A program made the translations under genes and the position numbers. Of a stretch of 64,000 bases of DNA, positions 12,498 through 24,800 are shown one piece after another. Location: the NCBI GenBank assembly GCA_032622095.1, contig CP136064.1, positions 219,992,205 to 220,056,204 on the forward strand, written 5' to 3'. A model generated the notes under the pieces. The model saw only the letters and a list, made by a program, of their open reading frames with translations, ran no database searches and was not told the DNA's origin. This stretch comes from Siphonodentalium dalli. Lineage: Eukaryota; Mollusca; Scaphopoda; Gadilida; Siphonodentaliidae. Position 1 is the first letter of the stretch, and each line of letters starts with the position of its first letter.

Positions 12498-15400
12498 CTG
12501 GAAAATACAGGAAGACATAACAGTTGGTGGTGGAGGGTAGAGAGAACCAAGGAATGGGGTGCCTCTAGGTGTCTGCATCCAGGCCTGGGTTTCCACTGGT
12601 GGCAGTGGGTATAGTGAACCGAAGGATGGGGTGCCTCTAGGTGTCTGCATCCAGGCCTGTGTTACCACCGGTGGCGGTGGGTATAGTGAACCGAAGGATG
12701 GGGTGCCTCTAGGTGTCTGCATCCAGGCCTGTGTTACCACCGGTGGCGGTGGGTATAGTGAACCAAAGGCCTGTGTTTTGACCGGTAGTGGTGGGTACAG
12801 TGAACCAAGGGACAGAGAAACTGTAGGATTCTGTGACAAGCTCTGTGTTTTGACTGGAGGCAGAGAGCACAGTGAATCACAGGATGGGGCATCTGTATAA
12901 TTCTGAATCCAGGCCTGTGTTTCAGGTTGATTATTATGATTTATGCTGCTTCCTATAACACTGCTTTCTGTACATGCTGAGGTCAATGGGAACTCATAGG
13001 AATTCATCCATGTATTAGGCAGAGTACAATTATCATTGCCATCCTCATTGGCTTCTTTCTTGAGTGTTACATTTGAGTTCCTCTCTGGATCTTTAATATA
13101 ACCAGTACAAGACGGCTCAACACTGAACTCCATCACTGATTTTTCATCGATTCTTAGAGATTGTGACTTATCAGGAGCGTCATAGCTATGTTCTGAATCA
13201 CAAACCTGCAATTGTGAGGCATCTGTTATTTTCAGCGGTTGGCCATCAAGACAGCCAGCGATTTGTGCTGAGTTTACTGATTGGATGAATGAGTCACCTG
13301 AAAGAAGCAGTGGTCGGCAGTCTTGTGAATAAGCATCTTGTTTAATGTCACAGTTCCCTACCAGTGACAGTTTAGAAATTGGCACTGGTTGCTTATCTGG
13401 AGTGTCCGTGTCAACACTTTGGTATAAGTCATATGAATTCACATGTGAGTCAGCAATAATTGTCATGGGTGGTTTCACATCTAGAAGTCTAGAATCGAAC
13501 AGTGTTACCGTATCCAATGGAACAGTTTCCGTGCAAGTTACTATCGATGAGTCATTATAAATCAGCCTATCCGAACACTCATCTTTATCACCGTCACTAA
13601 TAGCTGGTAATTGCGACTTCATTTTTAAGGAATCAACATTGTGATTGAATTGCATCATCGTGTCATCTGTAACAAGCAACTCTGTTAACATATCTAATGA
13701 GTCACTTTTGCAGTCTGCTTTCTTCAGTGATTCACTACCAACTGACAATATCGACACAATTTCCAAAGGATCAGTTGTGTCAGTGGACTCTGTCGGTAAT
13801 ATCAATGGTGTTGACATAACTAAAGTGCCAGTTTTCTCATCAGATTCATTTGCCAGGTCACCTGTAATCTGCAACGGTGATGTATCTAATGAATCAGCCT
13901 GAACCTGTTTTTTATTCGATCGTCTTTGTTTACTCTTTGCTCCTATTGGTTTACTCTTTCTTCTTGATTTTTTCACTTCCGTTTCTGTTTTTGATTTCCG
14001 TTTACGTGATGAAGTTTTAACGATTTCTTCATTTGCACAAATCTCTGCTTCATCAATGCCACTGAGTTTGCTGACACATTTTTCATCATGGCAGCCATGA
14101 ATATTGCCAGCGGCTTTGTGGGCTGAAAGGGGTGGTGCTGGTAATGGGAATGCAGATGGATTAGCTCGTCTTGGGCAGTCAGATGCTGATGCAGACTCAG
14201 AATATGGACAATTGATGAAATCGCTAAAAGATGACTCAAATTCATGGGATATTGGTGGCAACTTGTAGCTTGCTTTAGGACAATTGCTGTAGAATGGAAT
14301 ATGAGACTGGGACACATGTGATGTATAGGTGTGGTCACTTCCTGTGGCAGCATAAATAGGACATTGTGAATAATATGTGTGGTCTCTAACTTCAGTTTGC
14401 TTATTATTTTCCATTGAAGAATTGGCAGCACGTTTAGATATATAGTCTCGAAAACAATTTTCAAATTTAAGCGATAAAGGTGGATATTTGTAGAGGATGT
14501 TTGTCGTCTTATCATAGAAGGTGACGGGTTTAGGACGGACACTAGTTGACGATTGGACAGCAGTTTGCCTGCCAACAGACTTTACATTCAGCATTTTTCC
14601 TTTGCTGTCATTTTTAACTCCATCATCAGGTAACGGAAGTTTCGGAATTATTCTACAATACGATGATCCAAGAAATGTCCAATATGATTCAAGGAAACCA
14701 CAAGATGATGAATGATGTTTGCTTGGTTTTCTAGCCATAACTGGTTCTTTATCTATTTTCTTCTCATTTGGGTGACGGTAAATTTTCCTGCTTTTTTCAA
14801 TAGGGGAAGGTTTCTCTGACATTTCAAAACTTTTTGAAATGACTGAAGAATTGCCAATAGAAAATTCTGGTTTAACAGAACAATCCATGGAGTTGGATTT
14901 AACATCAGAGGCGTTATCAACCATAAACATTGCTTTACCAGAATTATCAACACAGATCTCAGAATGTCCATTGCTTTTCTGAGTGTACAAACCAGATTTT
15001 GTGCAGAAATTTCCAGCATTTGTTGATTCCGTCTTTGGTAAAGACAAATCAAGTGGCTCATCTTGTATTACACTGTACTGTGTTCTTGGTTGGTATTCCA
15101 AGTCCGAATTAGAATGCTCAACCAACCTCAGGTGTCGTGCCAAATTCCATTGGGGTGACCTCGTTTTGATATGTTCAAAAGGCACACACATATCCATATC
15201 ATGCGCGTCTTGAAATGTCACTGCACTATCAAAACACGTAGTCCTGTTTTCTGTGAATGGTTGCGGGCAAGTGCCTCCTATGTTTAGAACTGTAGAACAA
15301 TTATTATATCCTGTAACAGGGGAGTGTGTCTCAAATTTTGACATTGAATGATCATGTAACACTGGATGTGAGGTTAGATTAGTGAGGGAAGCAGTGGTGT

Positions 15401-15878
15401 TACATTGAGAATTAGTTCTAGCAGAGTTAGACACAACACCGATACTATCACAACATACAATGCTGGGTGTTAAGCAAGACAATACACCACAACCAACATC
15501 CACATTTACCTTTCCATTTTTAGAATTCTTGTCAACGAACAACGCCTTTCTCTTATTCTCAATACGACGTGGAGATGCGGAGAGAATGGCAATTCGTTCA
15601 TGCAGCGAACTTGAACGAGGAGATGCTTTAGGAGTGAGAAAAGCATGTGATTGCACAAACGTATGACTAGATCTTGGTAACTGTCCATTCCTGGCTGTGC
15701 TGTGACGACCCTGGAGAGAATGTTTTGGTGAAAGGTGGGCTTTTTTGGCAGCCGCGGCAGATAAGCTTCTCAATTTACTCCTTGATGATGAGGGTTTGAA
15801 GCCAGCCAAGCCTCTTGCAGTTTCTGGAGTACTAGCACTCGCCCTAGCTGGTTTTTTGAGAGGAGTTACCTTCCCATT
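12498..15878 (-). CDS. JARID2: JARID2 coding exon 5, very long disordered exon
   Basis: The open frame of more than 1100 codons is by far the longest in the window. The acceptor ATCTTTTCAG precedes AATGGGAAGG in phase 0, so the in-frame ATG at 15893 probably lies in the intron and is not a start. A donor CAG/GTAATA at 12498/12497 would end the exon in phase 0; if read through, a stop follows about ten codons later at 12468. The product is Ser/Thr/Pro-rich with no globular domain: PLDLS at residues 573-577, a Lys/Arg cluster (SRKRKSKTE onward) that could be a nuclear signal, and a 24-residue repeat at the end. Human JARID2 also has one large exon here. An independent gene starting at 15893 is the alternative. 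Confidence 0.75.
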
Positions 15879-18800
15879 CTGAAAAGATCCCATGATTAGT
15901 CGAAATCATACCACATACATTTTCTGTCTGCCAAATTATATAATGCAACTTACATTTGAATCAGAGTGAATATATACAGTGATATTTTATCTCATGTGAC
16001 TATCTAAGCCTAATCTACGCATGTGATTGGTTGCTTGACATTCATTATTTCCAATAATTCCATCCCCAACACGATATTCCACTTCCTAATTTTAGCGCTC
16101 CAACTATCGCTAGGAAAATCCAGAAATCTATTTTTAGGGGAGGTAATTTGAAAGTCGTTTCCGGCTTGCTGGAAAAATTAAAAAAAAAATTGTCCGAATT
16201 GTCTTTGTACTCGACAACAGTTTTCCAGAGCACAATAGATGATTGTAAACAAATTTGTTATGTTATTTGTGATTGTTTCCACAGATATTTGATATGAGGA
16301 TTTATCATGATCCTATATTCACTGATCACAACATCGCTTCAATATTTTGGTCAATTCCCAAATTTCGCACTATACTAATTTTTTATAACGAATCTTAAGT
16401 TTGTTTTCAGTAGAAAAAGTATTAAATTGTTCACTAGTTAACCTGATCTGATTGTGTATTGTTTGACATTATGGGATCTGGGACAGCATAAAGAACATTC
16501 GATAAAATATAATAAATATTGCATGGCTTGTCGTTGACTGTACAAAATAGTGGTCCTCTCTGGAGGAATAGACCCTTCGCCTCGGACTTGTGGTCTAATC
16601 ATCCCCTCGGCCCACTATTTTAGCGTAGTCAACTCCAAGCAATGTAATATTTACATAATATATGAGTCTCCCATAGGGAGCCTCGCATATATAAGAGAAT
16701 GCACTGACTTACAAGATCAAAGTAAATATTGTTAGGTCAATGTATTCTCTTATATATGCGAGGCTCCCTAAGGGAGACTTGCATATATACGAGAATGCAT
16801 TGGCACAGGGTTTTCGCCAAATTTCAATAAGCTCCAGTCATGGAAGGGTTAAAGTATATGTAATTGGGGAAAGCAGATATCAAAACATACAATTGGTGAC
16901 AACTCTGAGCTGATATCAGCAAGTAAACTCCTTTATGAGAAATAGCAGTTAGAATTAAAATTAGACTCTCGAACAAGCTATACACTTTACAGTGTCTAAA
17001 GGATATCATTATCATCCACATTACCGCTGCTATAACTAGCTTCTGCATGCAATCCCTGTAGTATGACTCACAGCGCACAAATAGGTTGACGATTGACAGA
17101 TATCTTCCCTTTTGTTTTTCGCAGAATAACAAAACCGGGTGTTAACTGTTGAAATTCTTGAAAATACTTAATTTTATTCTCCTATCTTTTTAAAGTATTA
17201 TTGGTCAATTCTGGACTCTCCATAGACGCTTTTAGTGTTTAATTAGGTTAATTAGTTGTCGTAATCTCTAATTATGTGAATAATGTGTGAAATTATCAAT
17301 GTGACAGAAAATTTATAACGCTATTTTTAGCTATGTGATGAATCGACTTGTCGCTGAATAGGAATTCCGACAACGGATTGGCTCTATGGCTTCATCGTTA
17401 AAACGTTGTGATTGGCCGACACTGAAGTAATGCTTCGCAGATGTAATGGAATTCCCCACTATTTCCTTTAGAATCTGTAACATGCAGCTTGTTCGATGTT
17501 CGAGAGTTTAATTTTAATTAGAACTGGAGACATTTTTGGACCACATTAAACAGAACAGTAGCAATATCCATTCCCCAGGGCTAAAAAATAATTATAAAAA
17601 TGATGAAAATGGTAATTCCAGGGTTTGCCAAATGCATTGGCACATTGCCAAATGCAAAAATTTTACAAAAAATATTTACATTTAACAAAATATTTGACAA
17701 GTGAGTTCTCAATTCCACAAGAAATTTGGAACTATTTATTAAAATATCGGTCTCTCAAGCCATCACAAAAGCCCCATTCCACAGTTTCCTAGTAGCGGCT
17801 TATGCATGTTGGGGAAAGTTAACTCTGATGGCATATGAGAAAAGTAGGGACATTGTGTCTGTTGTTGATGCATATATAACTAATCCCCTATTCTGGCGAC
17901 CAGTGGGGAAAATAATAAAATGAAGTATAGTGTAATGATTTGTTAATCTATTAGGTACAGATATATGCAATTGGGACATCTAGGGTATAATTGAGCTAAC
18001 CATTATGCTGGACTCCCGTGTTAATCCCCTAGATCCAACTTTCACACCTACGACCTGCAGGAACAGTGATATCAACACAAATGGGCAGGTGGCCATGATG
18101 TATATACAGCTTAATCACATTATCGACAGTCCACACTCGTGACAATTAACACAGGTGTATGTGAGAATAAGTTACTACTGCTCCTTGCAGAGACACATGT
18201 TCAGATGGCTTCATAGTGGCGTGATTGTAAAAACACATGACAGCATATATCACCGACTGTGAGAAGGCGTCACGAGGTGGTGTTTGATGTTTGTAAAAAA
18301 AAGATGACAGTGACTTGTGCTGAGACCACTATCCTTTGTGGGGTGCTACTAAAAATAAATTACAGAATTTAAGAACAGTGCATGACAACATTATAACGCT
18401 GCCAGCTAAATCGAGCACACTGAGAAAAATTGGATGACAAAATAATCGAGGTGACCAACATGGTGACCAACAAATGCAAGGTGGGGAATTATCTGGGTGG
18501 GGAAATGTCCGTTTGGTTAAAATACTGTTTATTTATGCCAAGCAAGGACCAATGCATGTTAATCTTATCAGCGTGACCGGAAAATAAAACAGCACTAAAA
18601 TGCACAATTTACTGTTATACAATAATACCAATTAGTCGAATACCAAAATTGAAATTGATTATCCACTTTATCAACAGTTAATTGATTATCCAATTAATCG
18701 GACAGCAATAGTAATGCTAATACCCAGGCCCCAAAATATGGTACTGGACATTTACAGAATGAGGTCCCCAGAGGGTGCATTTAGTGATGCTACAGCAGGC

Positions 18801-21800
18801 TAACATCACTAAATTCACCCTCTGGGGACCTCATTTTGCTTAGACCTCCTATTCTCTGGAAAGAATCTTTATTATCAAATTAACAAGTTAATTAGTTTCT
18901 TAGAAAATTTCTTTTTCTATTTTTAGATAAGCTTCTCTATATTTCCATATTGGCAGATGACACAATGCATAATCTGGGAAATTAAATCTGAATCTAGGGC
19001 TCCCATAGCAGATAAGGCCATGCAGAATGAGGCCCACAGAGGATGAATTTGGTCATGCTAGCCCAAGGTGCGGGGTAACGTCACTAAATTCACCCTCTGG
19101 GAACCTCATTCTACAAATGTCCGGCACAATATTTTGAAGGCTGGTAATGCGCATTTGTAGAATGTTATTGTTTTCCAACCAACTGGAATACTAGTTTGCA
19201 ACAATTCAACACATTTAACCTGGGCCTGCCCCCTTAGTAGTTTATCCCGTACAATCAGTGTTGCCTCAGAATCATCGTCATGGATATTGCTTGTCCCAGA
19301 TGATGACTCAGGAGTACCCTCTCGACCTAATTTGGACAGTGGGCGTGGCAGATCCGTTTCATCAGGAGACGGTGGTTTATTCAGAAGGTCTAAGTGTGGT
19401 GGTAATGCTGGAGTGCCTGAAAGTGACAGAGTATAAAAAAAGTTATTATATAACAAGAATAGTATCAGAGATGCGGGGTCGAGTTCAGGTTAGCTACGCG
19501 AAACATTGGCTTAGATTGAAAATGCATTAATTTTAACTGGCTAGTGTGCCTGTCATTTGCAGAATGAGGTCCCCAGAGGGTGAATTTAGTGACGCTATCC
19601 AATATAGTGGGCTAGCATCACTAAATTCACCCTCTGGGGACCTCATTTTGATTAGGCCTCATCTTCTCTGCAAAGTTTCTTTATTATCAAATTTCTATAG
19701 AAACTTCTTCACATAGATTCTATTTCTTTTTTAGTTTAGTTTCTCTATATCCCCAAAATTGGCAGATGTCACATTGAATAATCGAGGTTCCCAATGGGTG
19801 TACATCACAATATTCACCACCAGTGTTCGCGCTGGACCGAAAAAAACTTTAGCCAAAAGTTTAGCCAAATGAAAATTTTATTAGCCAAATGAAAAAATCT
19901 TTAGCCAAATGTTTTTTGGCCAAATTAAAAAAAACTATGGCCAAATTAAATCATCGTTTTCTGGTCGGTTCACAATTAATGACTAAAACGTCAAATCTAA
20001 CAGACACGGGTAAAATACACATTAATTTAACTAATTTTGATGAACTAGAAATATTTGTATATATATATCATTTATTTAAAAAATATTAATCTCTATGTGA
20101 AAGAGTGATTTGGGGGGGGGGGGGGGGGGGGGGGGGTGACCCGGGATTGTCCTTCTTAATGTCATTATGTTTTTGTTTTATATCAATATCTTTTTATTGA
20201 TTAAATCATGAAATATTAATTATCCTTGCGAAAATATCTAAGTGACATCTGGAAACTAATAAGTTAATATTGTTACGCCATTATCAAATTACAATCTGTC
20301 ATAAAAGCATGCATATTATTTTGAATGTATCGGTTTTGACAAATAGCCACAAAATATCTGTCGTGATTCACATTTGGCTGATTAAGCTATTGTCTTACAC
20401 TTGGTGCTCATAAACCTTGACCGTCATAAATACAATGTCATCATAAACATGCATTGTGCAGGAGCCCCGTGAGTGACCAGACAGACAATGGGGGATTAGC
20501 GGATTAAATTTAAAATAAAGACTTTTGCTGTTTCGTGCATAGTTAGTGGTTTCCCTTTGTACTGTCCGCGATCGGGTTTCCCTTTGTACAGTCGTCGATA
20601 TATTCCCACTTACGATGTTTTTGGACTAGATCGTTCACATCACAGAATTGAAAACCCACTTGCCAAAAATTCATGCCTTCATTCTCCATTTGGGGTCCAC
20701 AAAAAGTTTAGCCAAAAGTTTAGCCAAATGAAATTTTTATTAGCCAAATTCGAAAAAGATTAGCCATTGGCTAATTTGGCTACCGACAGCGCGAACACTG
20801 TTCACCACTTGGGAACTTCAATCTGAGTCTATGCCTCCCATAGCAGATGAGGCCATGCAGAATGAGGTTCCCAGAGGGTGAATTTAGTGATGCTAGCCCG
20901 CTATGTGGGACAACAATACTAAATTCACCCTTTGGGGACCTCATTCTGCAAATGACAGGCACACTAAACTCAGACTTGTTCAATTTGTGTTTTCCTTTTA
21001 TCCCTATTATTTCAACTGTTTTGTGGGAAGAAATGCCTCAGTTTATTTGTTTAAATTGAATAAAACATATTCTTTCCAAAAATATTGAGAAATTCATGTA
21101 CATTTCCAATATATGTCTAGTTGAGCATAGTTGAGGTGATGATTAATATTTTGTTTTCCCCTCCAACACCTACTTATTTTCCACCCAAACGTTCGTTATC
21201 CAGGCTAAAATATTTGTGTGGTGTCTAAGGCAGGGTTTCCACTAGGGGATGGGGGAATGGTACCCCTATGGCCGCTGGGCGAAATCTCAGTCCATAAAAA
21301 CTGCAAACATCTATTAGTATTTAGGTACCATAAACTTCGTGACAAAACATTAAGTTAAATTTGTGGGTACAATAAGTGTACTGACAATTTTTTTGTTCCG
21401 CCACCAACAATGGTAGAGGAAATTGTTAAAATTTATTTTGATGTCCGACTACATTAATGACAACATGTTATACCATGAAATATTCCTGACCATTCTTCAG
21501 TGGCTAACAACTGGACATTGTCTACATAATCAATAATGAGAACCAGTCAGAACAGAGTGTTAGTTGAAAATGTAATTGTGATGTATCCAGACAGAATCAA
21601 CAATGTCGATTTAGTGATGTCCGCGCAGATGTTTTTCAGAATACACAAATAATAATTGCCAATGTGTGTAGCCCTGAAAAGCATTTGTATCCTGCCAAAT
21701 GGTTCACTGGTGGTCAGTGTTAACCCTTTGAGTGCCAGGTTAGATTTTTGTATCAACCCATATACCCTGTGCCAATGCATTCTCTTATATATGCGAGTCG

Positions 21801-24800
21801 ACCATAGGTCGCCTCGCATATATAAGAGAATGCATTGGCCTAACAATTTTTCATCACTTGTTATTATTTTTTACAATTTTTAACAATTTTAATAATTTTT
21901 TAAAAATCGAAAAAAAAAAAAAAGGTTTATTATTTTATTTTATTATTTTAGGGGCGATTTTACAGACAGTAAATTAGGGCCGATGAGATCGGCCCCTGGC
22001 ACTGAAAGGGTTAATGCATGGGTAAATAAAATGATCTTCGTTTATTACTCCCTGTTGGGTTTTATTTAAATGTGTTGCAGGCATTAATCTGTGGATCGGG
22101 TAGGAATATATGTAGAGGGGAAATTTGGGTGAGGAGAAAGGGACATTAAAAGGGACCCGCTGCCCATATAGCGGAAACCTTGCCAAAAGAGAATTTAAAA
22201 TAGTCTATTAACCTCTCAAGCACAGGAATGTCAGGAAGTCTTCTGTTTTTGTGCCCTTTGGGAAGAAGTTGAGAGTTGGCAGCTTGACAGCTGACATTGT
22301 CCTCTTCGGTTTAGTATCTGTGGTCCGTCGAGATGATACTGTATTGGCATTCTGAGCAAACTTTCTCTGTGCATGAAACTTGGAATAAGTTCTAAAAAAT
22401 ATATAACAAGATATTCATGAGCAGAAGCAATGAAGCAAATTTGTTCCAATATTGACAACGTATGCTGGAGTTTACATTTAAGTTGCAATAATATTGCGCA
22501 ATAGTAATGAACACAGGGGCGCCGGAAGCATCCAAGTCAGGGGGGCAGAGCCTACAAAAAGGGCACTTTTCCGCAAAAAAGGGTATTTTCTCCGCAAACT
22601 CGGGAAAATAACCATAAATTCATTGTGGCAAAAATCCCTATTTTAATGGTATTTGTCGGATTTTATGGCCGTTTTGTGATAAAATTGACAAAAAATTAAT
22701 ATTCCTTGTGAAATTGGTGGTATTTGGACCAAAAAAGTCACATTTTGCTATAAAAACACGAGATTAAACACACAAAAAGCATTTTCTGTCTCCAGAAAAA
22801 GGGCAAGTCCTGCCCCCGCTCGCCCCCCCTTGGTCAAGGGCAGAGGGGTCAGCTGCCCCCTTTGCCCCCCCTCTTCTGGCGCCCCTGAATGAACACACTG
22901 AAAACATCTACATCATAACATGTTGGAGGCACGAATCCTGGCATAAATGTGGAGGAGGGTGGGTATTGATTTTCACAAATTGACTAAAAACCTAATGAAA
23001 TCAAATAGCTACCTTACTAGTGTTGGAATGATTTGTTGATTAGTCAACATCGATTAAATTGTTCACCAAGAGTAGACTCCAGAATCCGAAGTCCATTAGT
23101 TGCATTAACCCTTTCAGCACCAGGGGCCGATCTCATCGGCCCTAATTTACGGTCTGTAAAATCGGCCCTAAATGTTTTTGTTTTTTTTAGATTGTTAAAA
23201 AATTATTAAATTTGTAAAAAATTGTAAAAAATAATAACAAATGATGAAAAATTATTAGGCCAATGCATTCTCTTATATATGCGAGGCGACCTATGGTCGA
23301 CTCGCATATATAAGAGAATGCATTGGCACAGGGTATATGGGTTGATACAAAAATCGGACCTGGCACTCAAAGGGTTAAATTGAGCATGTACTACATTATG
23401 TTTTAACAGAACAATGGCACAATACAATATAACAAAAACCGCAACAACAGTGTTAAAAGTTAAAACAAAAGCCACCCTATATAGTAGAATTACTTACACA
23501 AAAACCAGTTATGAAATTGACAAGGTGGATAATAAATATACATCATTGCGCAATGGGCGATCAAAGATAACGGTACCGGCTAACGCGCTTTGTAAACATT
23601 TGGTGTTCTTTCAATTTGTGTCGCGTCACGTCACGTGCTCATATTATGGACGCAGTGTGGAATCAATTCAGTATGACTATGAGCATGGACTAATGTGTCT
23701 GGATATAATATGATGAATGTTTCATTATACAACATTAAGCGAGAAACCTAAAATCAAAATAAAACGCAAACCAAACACCGGGTATTAATTAGCTGGATAC
23801 AAACTTAGTAGCACCAGTTTCCGAGTCTCGATATTACTACCACGAAAAATGAGAACTTGTTAACAGCTAATTGGGTTCATTCTATACAATGATATGAAAA
23901 GCTGCAATTATGGCAAGAGGCATTATCTTGGTAAGTTTTGTGGAGTTATCTATCTTAAAAAACATCAACATACAAGATAACCATCTGCGCCTTTAGATGC
24001 ATTTGATCTATTAGTTCCCCTGGATACAGTGATGGAAATTGTGTATATTCCTTATGTTTTGAGTTCTTAAAAGTACTTAATCCGTTTCAATGGTCCCTAT
24101 GTCATCAGATTGCAACAACAACATTTTATGAAATGCCTCTACAGTTATTAGAATTGATTAATTGCCCCCAAAATAATGCTAACCACAGTCAACACTAGTA
24201 AAAACTTGCCCAACATTTATCAACATTTTGTTCAACGAAATTGGGCTGGATTGTCAAATATCTAAGACCCAAAGCCACTTGATTTTAGAGTTAACCATCT
24301 TCATCTGCAAATTGGACAGAAACTGCCAAAAAGTTTCCGGTAGTGAAAAATAATAGATTTCAAAAATTGATATCTGAATACTCTGAATACTTTAAGTTTT
24401 GATGGGTGGGTTCCTCCACTCGAATCAAATATTTTTTACCCCCGAAGCCAAAGAAGTAGTAATTTGTGAGCATTAATGTGGTTTATGCAGCTGAAAAACT
24501 ACAAGTATACATATATTAACAATGAGATAGGAGATAGAATAAATATATTTATAACAACAAAGAGCACGCAGAAGGTTATCTCTTACATTGATGTTTACAC
24601 TATAGATAATTCCACAAAATCTACAAAGATGATGCATTTCGCACAAGTTCGATCATGAGTAATAAGTTGGTTACATTTGTGATCGTATTAAAAGTTTCGC
24701 TTAGAATGAATGTGATCAGTGCTTTGTAGCAATTACCCCATTCAGGGCTTAAAATCTGATGAGAATTAGAATCATGATTCCTATGATTCGCTGCAGAAAT

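Larger units (their letters stand above)
19542..20966. mobile_element. Family C element interrupted by a hAT-like insertion
   Basis: Ends TAGTGTGCCTGTCATTTGCA and ...AATGACAGGCACACTA are inverted. Palindromic halves lie at 19560-19650 and 20856-20950. The hAT element at 19821-20800 splits its spacer. Confidence 0.85.

Noticed and set aside
12559-12900. Plus-strand Gly/Cys-rich frame
   Set aside because: Antisense shadow of the 72-bp coding minisatellite of JARID2.
15879-15893. ATG at 15893 as the start of an independent protein
   Set aside because: The next four codons form a good acceptor (ATCTTTTCAG), and phase-0 joining to the exon at 19220 completes a coherent JARID2 frame.
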